From Leptoclinus maculatus (taxonomy: Eukaryota; Chordata; Actinopteri; Perciformes; Stichaeidae), in assembly GCA_032191485.1 (NCBI GenBank), contig JAVDOI010000205.1:125001-189000 (forward strand): 64,000 nucleotides of DNA, read 5' to 3'. The position numbers and the translations under genes are program-made. Of this stretch, positions 24,386 to 35,833 are shown piece after piece. The notes below the pieces were generated by a model. It worked only from the letters and a program-made list of their open reading frames with translations. It was not told the origin of the DNA and did no database searches. Within the stretch, counting starts at the first letter, position 1, and each line of letters starts with the position of its first letter.

Positions 24386-27300
24386 TGAAGTACACAACAT
24401 GAGACCTAACATAACACGAGATAACATAACGTAACATAAACCTGAAGTACACAACACGAGACCTAACGTAACACGAGATAACCTAACGTAACATAAACCT
24501 GAAGTACACAACACGAGACCTAACATAACACGAGATAACATAACGTAACATAAACCTGAAGTACACAACACGAGACCTAACATAACACGAGATAACATAA
24601 CGTAACATAAACCTGAAGTACACAACATGAGACCTAACATAACACGAGATAACCTAACGTAACATAAACCTGAAGTACACAACATGAGACCTAACATAAC
24701 ACGAGATAACATAACATAACATAAACCTGAAGTACACAACATGAGACCTAACATAACACGAGATAACATAACGTAACATAAACCTGAAGTACACAACATG
24801 AGACCTAACATAACACGAGATAACATAACATAACATAAACCTGAAGTACACAACATGAGACCTAACATAACACGAGATAACATAACGTAACATAAACCTG
24901 AAGTACACAACATGAGACCTAACATAACACGAGATAACCTAACGTAACATAAACCTGAAGTACACAACACGAGACCTAACATAACACGAGATAACATAAC
25001 ATAACATAAACCTGAAGTACACAACATGAGACCTAACATAACACGAGATAACATAACGTAACATAAACCTGAAGTACACAACACGAGACCTAACATAACA
25101 CGAGATAACCTAACGTAACATAAACCTGAAGTACACAACACGAGACCTAACATAACACGAGATAACCTAACGTAACATAAACCTGAAGTACACAACACGA
25201 GACCTAACATAACACGAGATAACCTAACGTAACATAAACCTGAAGTACACAACACGAGACCTAACATAGCACGAGATAACCTAACGTAACATAAACCTGA
25301 AGTACACAACATGAGACCTAACGTAACACGAGATAACATAACATAACATAAACCTGAAGTACACAACATGAGACCTAACGTAACACGAGATAACCTAACG
25401 TAACATAAACCTGAAGTACACAACACGAGACCTAACGTAACACGAGATAACCTAACGTAACATAAACCTGAAGTACACAACACGAGACCTAACGTAACAC
25501 GAGATAACATAACATAAACCTGAAGTACACAACACGAGACCTAACATAACACGAGATAACCTAACGTAACATAAACCTGAAGTACACAACATGAGACCTA
25601 ACATAACACGAGATAACATAACATAAACCTGAAGTACACAACATGAGACCTAACATAACACGAGATAACATAACATAAACCTGAAGTACACAACATGAGA
25701 CCTAACGTAACACGAGATAACCTAACGTAACATAAACCTGAAGTACACAACACGAGACCTAACATAACACGAGATAACATAACATAAACCTGAAGTACAC
25801 AACATGAGACCTAACGTAACACGAGATAACCTAACGTAACATAAACCTGAAGTACACAACACGAGACCTAACATAACACGAGATAACCTAACGTAACATA
25901 AACCTGAAGTACACAACACGAGACCTAACATAACACGAGATAACCTAACGTAACATAAACCTGAAGTACACAACACGAGACCTAACATAACACGAGATAA
26001 CCTAACGTAACATAAACCTGAAGTACACAACATGAGACCTAACATAACACGAGATAACCTAACGTAACATAAACCTGAAGTACACAACATGAGACCTAAC
26101 ATAACACGAGATAACATAACGTAACATAAACCTGAAGTACACAACACGAGACCTAACATAACACGAGATAACATAACGTAACATAAACCTGAAGTACACA
26201 ACATGAGACCTAACATAACACGAGATAACGTAACATAAACCTGAAGTACACAACATGAGACCTAACATAACACGAGATAACCTAACGTAACATAAACCTG
26301 AAGTACACAACACGAGACCTAACATAACACGAGATAACATAACATAACATAAACCTGAAGTACACAACACGAGACCTAACATAACACGAGATAACCTAAC
26401 GTAACATAAACCTGAAGTACACAACACGAGACCTAACGTAACACGAGATAACCTAACGTAACATAAACCTGAAGTACACAACACGAGACCTAACATAACA
26501 CGAGATAACGTAACATAAACCTGAAGTACACAACATGAGACCTAACATAACACGAGATAACCTAACGTAACATAAACCTGAAGTACATAACACGAGACCT
26601 AACATAACACGAGATAACCTAACGTAACATAAACCTGAAGTACACAACACGAGACCTAACGTAACACGAGATAACCTAACGTAACATAAACCTGAAGTAC
26701 ACAACATGAGACCTAACATAACACGAGATAACCTAACGTAACATAAACCTGAAGTACACAACACGAGACCTAACATAACACGAGATAACATAACATAAAC
26801 CTGAAGTACACAACATGAGACCTAACATAACACGAGATAACCTAACGTAACATAAACCTGAAGTACACAACATGAGACCTAACATAACACGAGATAACCT
26901 AACGTAACATAAACCTGAAGTACACAACACGAGACCTAACGTAACACGAGATAACCTAACGTAACATAAACCTGAAGTACACAACATGAGACCTAACATA
27001 ACACGAGATAACCTAACGTAACATAAACCTGAAGTACACAACATGAGACCTAACATAACACGAGATAACGTAACATAAACCTGAAGTACACAACATGAGA
27101 CCTAACATAACACGAGATAACCTAACGTAACATAAACCTGAAGTACACAACACGAGACCTAACGTAACACGAGATAACCTAACGTAACATAAACCTGAAG
27201 TACACAACACGAGACCTAACATAACACGAGATAACCTAACGTAACATAAACCTGAAGTACACAACATGAGACCTAACATAACACGAGATAACGTAACATA

Positions 27301-30193
27301 AACCTGAAGTACACAACACAAGACCTAACATAACACGAGATAACCTAACGTAACATAAACCTGAAGTACACAACACGAGACCTAACATAACACGAGATAA
27401 CCTAACGTAACATAAACCTGAAGTACACAACACGAGACCTAACGTAACACGAGATAACCTAACGTAACATAAACCTGAAGTACACAACACGAGACCTAAC
27501 ATAACACGAGATAACATAACGTAACATAAACCTGAAGTACACAACACGAGACCTAACATAACACGAGATAACCTAACGTAACATAAACCTGAAGTACACA
27601 ACATGAGACCTAACATAACACGAGATAACCTAACGTAACATAAACCTGAAGTACACAACATGAGACCTAACATAACACGAGATAACATAACATAACATAA
27701 ACCTGAAGTACACAACACGAGACCTAACATAACACGAGATAACATAACATAAACCTGAAGTACACAACATGAGACCTAACATAACACGAGATAACCTAAC
27801 GTAACATAAACCTGAAGTACACAACATGAGACCTAACGTAACACGAGATAACCTAACGTAACATAAACCTGAAGTACACAACATGAGACCTAACGTAACA
27901 CGAGATAACATAACATAACATAAACCTGAAGTACACAACACGAGACCTAACATAACACGAGATAACCTAACGTAACATAAACCTGAAGTACACAACATGA
28001 GACCTAACGTAACACGAGATAACATAACATAACATAAACCTGAAGTACACAACACGAGACCTAACGTAACACGAGATAACCTAACGTAACATAAACCTGA
28101 AGTACACAACATGAGACCTAACGTAACACGAGATAACCTAACGTAACATAAACCTGAAGTACACAACACGAGACCTAACATAACACGAGATAACCTAACA
28201 TAAACCTGAAGTACACAACACGAGACCTAACATAACACGAGATAACATAACATAAACCTGAAGTACACAACACGAGACCTAACATAACACGAGATAACCT
28301 AACGTAACATAAACCTGAAGTACACAACATGAGACCTAACGTAACACGAGATAACGTAACATAAACCTGAAGTACACAACACGAGACCTAACATAACACG
28401 AGATAACCTAACGTAACATAAACCTGAAGTACACAACATGAGACCTAACATAACACGAGATAACCTAACATAACATAAACCTGAAGTACACAACACGAGA
28501 CCTAACATAACACGAGATAACATAACGTAACATAAACCTGAAGTACACAACACGAGACCTAACGTAACACGAGATAACCTAACATAATCCTGAAGTACAC
28601 AACATGACACCTAACGTAACACGAGATAACCTAACGTAACATAAACCTGAAGTACACAACATGAGACCTAACATAACACGAGATAACATAACGTAACATA
28701 AACCTGAAGTACACAACATGAGACCTAACATAACACGAGATAACATAACATAACATAAACCTGAAGTACACAACATGAGACCTAACATAACACGAGATAA
28801 CGTAACATAAACCTGAAGTACACAACACGAGACCTAACATAACACGAGATAACCTAACGTAACATAAACCTGAAGTACACAACATGAGACCTAACATAAC
28901 ACGAGATAACCTAACATAACATAAACCTGAAGTACACAACACGAGACCTAACATAACACGAGATAACATAACGTAACATAAACCTGAAGTACACAACACG
29001 AGACCTAACATAACACGAGATAACCTAACGTAACATAAACCTGAAGTACACAACACGAGACCTAACATAACACGAGATAACATAACATAACATAAACCTG
29101 AAGTACACAACACGAGACCTAACGTAACACGAGATAACATAACGTAACATAAACCTGAAGTACACAACATGAGACCTAACATAACACGAGATAACCTAAC
29201 GTAACATAAACCTGAAGTACACAACACGAGACCTAACATAGCACGAGATAACATAACGTAACATAAACTTGAAGTACACAACATGAGACCTAACATAACA
29301 CGAGATAACCTAACGTAACATAAACCTGAAGTACACAACATGAGACCTAACATAACACGAGATAACATAACGTAACATAAACCTGAAGTACACAACATGA
29401 GACCTAACATAGCACGAGATAACCTAACGTAACATAAACCTGAAGTACACAACATGAGACCTAACATAACACGAGATAACCTAACGTAACATAAACCTGA
29501 AGTACACAACACGAGACCTAACGTAACACGAGATAACATAACATAAACCTGAAGTACACAACACGAGACCTAACATAACACGAGATAACATAACATAACA
29601 TAAACCTGAAGTACACAACACGAGACCTAACGTAACACGAGATAACATAACGTAACATAAACCTGAAGTACACAACACGAGACCTAACGTAACACGAGAT
29701 AACATAACGTAACATAAACCTGAAGTACACAACACGAGACCTAACGTAACACGAGATAACATAACATAACATAAACCTGAAGTACACAACACGAGACCTA
29801 ACGTAACACGAGATAACATAACGTAACATAAACCTGAAGTACACAACATGAGACCTAACATAACACGAGATAACATAACGTAACATAAACTTGAAGTACA
29901 CAACATGAGACCTAACATAACACGAGATAACCTAACGTAACATAAACCTGAAGTACACAACATGAGACCTAACATAACACGAGATAACATAACGTAACAT
30001 AAACCTGAAGTACACAACATGAGACCTAACATAGCACGAGATAACCTAACGTAACATAAACCTGAAGTACACAACACGAGACCTAACATAACACGAGATA
30101 ACCTAACGTAACATAAACCTGAAGTACACAACACGAGACCTAACGTAACACGAGATAACCTAACGTAACATAAACCTGAAGTACACAACACGA
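24386..30193. repeat. 57-bp minisatellite, about 100 copies, in the pthlh 3'UTR intron
   Basis: The largest array in the window, about 5.8 kb. The unit reads ACCTAACATAACACGAGATA, then ACATAACGTAACATAAACCT, then GAAGTACACAACATGAG. Single-base switches (C/T in CACGAG/CATGAG, ACCTAA/ACATAA) are scattered, and shortened units lacking about 5 bases also occur. The full unit is 3 x 19, so the minus strand stays open for hundreds of codons (period MLSRVMLGLVLCTSGLCYV), and the short units shift the frame. This is a translation artefact, not a membrane-protein gene. The first unit begins about 10 bases after a splice donor that follows the pthlh stop codon. Confidence 0.95.
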
Positions 30194-30199
30194 GTGAAT

Positions 30200-30945
30200 G
30201 TGAGTTCACACCTTCAGCACCAGAGAAGTTCAAGTTTATAACATGAGACATAACTTAAGTTTCAGCTGATTAGCAGCTCAGACTCAATGAAACCTGAATT
30301 TACCTGAATTGAAGAAACAATCCATCAATAAACTCACTTTTACATTCTAATGAATTTATAATTCTTGAGTTTTCTTCTTCTTTTTTCTGATTGGCTCACA
30401 GGTTACATAGCGTTCTTAAAGGAATACTTCAGCCACTAAATGAATATTTGTTTATCGTCACTCTCTTTCTTTAACTTCTGATTCCTCAACAGTAAACGAA
30501 GAACCAGTAAAACAGAAAGTCTTGATAAAGTGAAGTAAACGGAGCCACGTTTACTTCACTTTTCTCTGTTTTTTTAATTAAAAAAATCAGCCTTTACTTC
30601 AAGAATTCAAGATGATTATTGAAATACAAATGATGACTTAGTGTTTGAATTATTCCTTTAATGACTTAAAGAGAACTGAACACGTTCAGTTTATTGCCTC
30701 ACTTTTACCAAACAAAGGAAATTAAGTTATTAATCCATTAAATGCTCATATTTCATTGTTATTCTACATAATATTACAGAACAAATCTATTTACTACTAT
30801 TTTTTCCACTAAACGTGAAGTTATCTTAATTAATTCTTATTATAGGAGTAAGATTAATGCAACTGTTTACTTCCACATGAATCATTTTTTAAATATTATT
30901 GATGTCTGAAACATTTAACTAACAGTTTGTCTCTCTGTGTTTCAG
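30200..30945. other. pthlh 3' intron downstream of the array
   Basis: Unique AT-rich DNA between the 57-bp array and the 3'UTR acceptor. No gene seen. Confidence 0.5.
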
Positions 30946-31520
30946 AACCTTCGGACAGTCGGACTCCTAAATAATCTCATTACAGTCGTCTGTAACTGAG
31001 ATCGTTTGGAAAGAAAATGGAAAATATTTATTGTCTGTAAATATTCTAAATATAGCAGAATAGAAAGCAGAATATGATAAAAAAAGATTTTAATCTTTGT
31101 GAATCCTTGCTTTTTCTTTTTTTATTCCCGTTATGTCAGATTTGTTTTGCGGTAATTTATTTGGTCTGAATGGTGTATTTATTTTGTAAATGTATCGAGG
31201 TGCTGCTGACCTTCTATATTTTTGTACCATAATGCACTTTAGATATATAAATATATATTCCATTGATTTAGTTTGTGGACTTGTTTTTGTGGTTGATTGA
31301 AATGAAGAAATCATTCTGTGTTCAGTTTCCGGTCTTTTGGTTTCTCTGCTGCTGGTTTTTGTCTTCAGTGTTGGACCCTCGTGCTGCCTTCAGGGTCTCT
31401 TGTTCCTTCCACCACCCACTCTGCTTCTCAATGCCAAAGCTCACATCTGTACATAAATTAACACGGCTCCATGTTGCACTGAGACAAACACTCTGAACCA
31501 TTAAACCTTTGACAGAATCC
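30946..31520 (+). other. pthlh: Probable pthlh 3'UTR exon
   Basis: The acceptor CTGTGTTTCAG ends at 30,945 and pairs naturally with the donor at 24,377 after the stop codon. The sequence is AU-rich, with TGTAAATATTC and TTTATTTTGTAAATG words typical of unstable cytokine and hormone mRNAs. An ATTAAA hexamer at 31,500-31,505 is a candidate polyadenylation signal. Alternative 3' exons are known for mammalian PTHLH. The exon end is a guess. Confidence 0.5.
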
Positions 31521-31599
31521 TGCTCTCTGTGTCCTCAATGTCTCTGATGTATCACTGATGTCTATTTGTCCTAAACATTCATTTTACATCAGAAACCTC

Positions 31600-32945
31600 A
31601 TGAAGTGTCTCTGATGTCTCTGGTGTCTCTCTGATCTCTCTCTCTGATGTCTCTGATCTCTCTCTGATGTCTCTCTGATGTCTCTGATCTCTCTCTGATG
31701 TCTCTGATGTCTCTCTGATCTCTCTCTGATCTCTCTGAGGTCTCTCTGAGGTCTCTCTGAGGTCTCTCTGAGGTCTCTCTGATCTCTCTGAGGTCTCTCT
31801 GATGTCTCTCTGATCTCTCTGAGTTCTCTCTGATGTCTCTGATCTCTCTCTGATCTCTCTGATGTCTCTCTGATCTCTCTCTGATCTCTCTCTGATCTCT
31901 CTCTGATCTCTCTCTGATCTCTCTCTGATCTCTCTGATATCTCTCTGATCTCTCTGAGTTCTCTCTGATGTGTCTGATCTCTCTCTGATCTCTCTCTGAT
32001 GTCTCTCTGATGTCTATCTGATGTCTCTGATCTCTCTCTGATCTCTCTGATCTCTCTCTGATCTCTCTCTGATCTCTCTGATGTCTCTCTGATCTCTCTG
32101 ATCTCTCTGATCTCTCTGATGTCTCTCTGATCTCTCTGATCTCTCTGATCTCTCTCTGATCTCTCTCTGATCTCTCTCTGATCTCTCTCTGATCTCTCTG
32201 ATCTCTCTCTGATGTCTCTGATGTCTCTCTGATGTCTCTGATCTCTCTGATCTCTCTCTGATGTCTATCTGATGTCTCTCTGATCTCTCTGATGTCTCTC
32301 TGATCTCTCTGATCTCTCTCTGATCTCTCTCTGATCTCTCTCTGATCTCTCTCTGATCTCTCTGATGTCTCTCTGATCTCTCTGATCTCTCTGATCTCTC
32401 TGATGTCTCTCTGATCTCTCTGATCTCTCTCTGATCTCTCTCTGATCTCTCTCTGATCTCTCTCTGATCTCTCTCTGATCTCTCTCTGATCTCTCTCTGA
32501 TGTCTCTGATCTCTCTCTGATCTCTCTGAGTTCTCTCTGATGTGTCTGATCTCTCTCTGATCTCTCTCTGATCTCTCTGATGTCTCTCTGATGTCTCTCT
32601 GATGTCTCTCTGATGTCTCTCTGATGTCTCTCTGATCTCTCTCTGATCTCTCTCTGATCTCTCTGAGTTCTCTCTGATGTGTCTGATCTCTCTCTGATCT
32701 CTCTCTGATCTCTCTGATGTCTCTCTGATGTCTCTCTGATGTCTCTCTGATGTCTCTCTGATCTCTCTCTGATCTCTCTCTGATCTCTCTGAGTTCTCTC
32801 TGATGTGTCTGATCTCTCTCTGATCTCTCTCTGATCTCTCTCTGATCTCTCTGATGTCTCTCTGATGTATCTCTGATGTCTCTCTGATCTCTCTCTCTCT
32901 GATGGCTCTTTGATGTCTCTCTGAGGTCTCTGATGTCTCTTTGTC
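31600..32945. repeat. CTCTCTGATCT/GTCTCTGAT simple array, about 1.35 kb
   Basis: Low-complexity pyrimidine-rich array made of TCTCTCTGATCTCTCTGATG-type units of 9-13 bases. The + strand has almost no A outside GA. The 451-codon minus-strand open frame (Arg-Glu-Arg-Ser, Asp-Gln-Arg periods) is a repeat translation. It lies between pthlh and the C11orf98 homologue. Confidence 0.93.
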
Positions 32946-32949
32946 CTAA

Positions 32950-34500
32950 ACATTCACAGAATCATCATTCTTCATCAGAACCCTCATGAAGTTTCTCTTC
33001 ACTTCAAACATTTCTGTTTAGAGGAGTTCCCCAAGGTTCCACCTCAGGTTCTCTGAAGTTTCAGATTATACTTAATTACATCTTGTTTATGTGATGGTAG
33101 ATTATTTCCTACAAGCTCCAACTATTCTCTTCAATGTGAGGACTTTCTGTTTTTATAATCAATCAATCAATCAATCACACTTCATTTCAAACTCGGGGTC
33201 CAGATAAGACAACTAGAATAAAATGGCATACAAATAATACATTTTACCAAGTAACATACAATGTTACATACATATAACATAGTAAACAGATTATCTTTTG
33301 GTTTTAGACTGTTGGACATTTTACAAACCGACAATTAAAAAAATAGACAATTTAAACTAATTGCTAATGAAAACAATGATTAATTGCAGCTTTACTTCCT
33401 GATCTGACTCAATACTCTAATATAATATAATGAGATCTGATGGTTACTTATTGACTCACTAAAGTGGCTCTCATCTTAAAATCTTTATTCACATGAACTC
33501 TTTCTCACTTAACACAAAGTCACTTTGGTTTCATCAGGTCTAGTCTCAGTTTAGAAACAAGCAGCTCAACATGAAGCTGACATGACTTTTTCATGTTAAC
33601 CTTAATTGCCATGCTGACATACATTTTTTGTGCTCCAGTTATTTTATAAGATAACCTTATTTCTGTATAGTTGCTTTTTTTAACAGTTAAATGCTAACTT
33701 TATTTTTATTATCTGTCCAGTTCTGGAGCTGATTCTGGTTGTTTGTGATTCACCAGTTTAAATACAATAGATATAAACAGACTCATAGAATAATGGAACC
33801 ACATTTTCCATCATTCGGCCTAATTTCCCCTCTGATTTTAAATCAAAGGAAATGTTGAAACTCTTCATGACCCAAAATATAAATATTAGCAACATTTAAA
33901 ACTGATCCCAGACCCTCAGAGTCCGTTCATGTTGTCTCAGGTTATTAACTGTTGTAGTTTATTCTCTGATGATTTTAGAGGGTTAGGGTTAACACAATGT
34001 TTATCTGAGGAACAATGAGACGATCACAGCGATCAATACTTTTATTGTGACGTCTAAATGTGAACTATTGTGGTAGATGGAGCTAAAATAATAATATAAA
34101 ACATACAATAATAATAAATATTATTATTGATATATTTTGTATTATTATGTAATATAAACAATATAATATAATAAATATGGTGATGATATAGTGACTCTGT
34201 ATTATGAGTACTTTAAGTATTTTACTTTGGATACTTCAAGTACATTTAGTTGCTAATACTTCTTTACTTATTTTACTGTTTATTGGCTTTTTGTTAATTT
34301 CACAGAAACTCTCCTTCAATGATATAAATACAAATAAAAACAGTTAAACTGCATCACTTTTACTCATGAGTATTTTAGTCTGTATTTATCACTGTGGTTG
34401 TAATGCGTGGACAGACCTGAGGGGGGCAGAAAAGAGCCGTCCGTCCGGAGGTCTGACCGTAATTTAAAGAGCAGAAGAAGAAGCTCAACTCTTCACACGT
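32950..34500. other. Intergenic DNA between pthlh and the C11orf98 homologue
   Basis: AT-rich. Near 33,158-33,210 an AATC run followed by ACACTTCATTTCAAACTCGG resembles the 3' tail of an old retroelement. No gene seen. The last 100 bases are the probable promoter and 5'UTR of the next gene. Confidence 0.45.
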
Positions 34501-34509
34501 GAAACCAAC

Positions 34510-34545
34510 ATGGCTCCAGGAGGAAAAATAAACAGACCGAAAACT
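34510..34545 (+). CDS. c11orf98: c11orf98 exon 1
   Basis: Encodes MAPGGKINRPKT. The ATG context is ACCAACATGGCT and the donor is ACT|GTAAGA at 34,546. The upstream 5'UTR holds a CACACGTGAA E-box-like word at 34,493-34,502. Confidence 0.88.
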
Positions 34546-35795
34546 GTAAGAAACGACTTTTAATATCAATAAGAAACAACTTATAATGTCGATACGAGAC
34601 GAGAAAGTTCAGAGAGAGAAGACGACGCTTTTAAACAGAAGAACGAACTGTAACCGGACAGTTAGCGGCTAGAAGCTAACAGCTAGAAGCTAACAGCTAG
34701 AAGCTAACAGCTAGAAGCTAACAGCTAGAAGCTAACAGCTAGAAGCTAACAGCTAGAAGCTAACAGCTAGAAGCTAACAGCTAGAAGCTAACAGCTAGAA
34801 GCTAACAGCTAGAAGCTAACAGCTAGAAGCTAACAGCTAGAAGCTAACAGCTAGAAGCTAACAGCTAGAAGCTAACAGCTAGAAGCTAACAGCAGCTGGC
34901 ATGTGGACGGCTAACGTAAACACGGCTACTTCTAGCTAGCTTAGCTTAGCTTAGTCATTTATTTTACTGCCTTTTTATAAAGTCTGTGTCTTTATATTAT
35001 ACCGTTTTAAAAGTACTCATTCTGCATGGTGTACTTTTACTTTGAGTATATATTGATTGAGTATTTCTACACTGTGTGGTAAAATTACTTTTCCTCAAGT
35101 AAAAGATCAGAGTACTTCTCATGATATTAAGTCACATTTATATATATTTATAAAAATTAATAATATGAGCTATTATTTAGTTAAATATGTCTGAACACAA
35201 AAGTATTTTATGTCAAATATTCTCTTACAGTGATGGAAGTACAAAAAATACTTTTACTCAAGTATTGTACTTTTTGAGGTTTTTAAAAAGTTTCTTGGAT
35301 GAGATGTAAAAAGATGAATCATATTTATGACTTAAAACAGGATGTAGTTATTTATAATGTTTACTGACGTGTTTGTTTGTTTTAGTTTGAACCGTCTTCT
35401 TTTTGTTTGTTGGTAAACATTCAAACATTTCTCCTGTTTTGTATAATTGGACGGCATCACATGTATTAATATTAACATCTTTTTATCATTTCAGTGGTAA
35501 AAAGCTGCGATTTTTTAATCAAAAACAATGAAATGAAATTCTAACTTTTAATATCAGAAAAATGTCTTTGAGGCTCCTGGATGTGTTGTTGTTGTTGTGA
35601 AGATCGACATATATTTATAATTTATTTATATTCATAGCTGATCTTTAAGACATTTGATTTATTGAAGAACAAACTGCATTTATATATTAATAATAATAAT
35701 ATAATTCTAGTGTCTCTGTGGTCAGTCTGCCCTCTGCTGGACTGGCCGCCACACTGCACACGCTGCTTTTTAACTCGTGACATGTTATTAACTAT

Positions 35796-35833
<38 letters not shown>

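Noticed and set aside
1786..30193. Several unit lengths being multiples of 19 (19, 38, 38, 57, 57)
   Set aside because: Units share no sequence, and other arrays here have 14, 16, 24, 32, 36, 42 and 65 bases, so it is most likely coincidence.
24362..30251. Many minus-strand open frames up to 382 codons with a hydrophobic 19-residue period
   Set aside because: They are translations of the 57-bp minisatellite, whose unit is a multiple of 3 without stops. There is no start context, splice structure or family match.
31598..32953. 451-codon Arg/Glu/Asp/Gln-rich minus-strand open frame resembling an RS/RE-domain protein
   Set aside because: It is the translation of a CTCTGAT-type simple repeat, with no non-repetitive domain attached.
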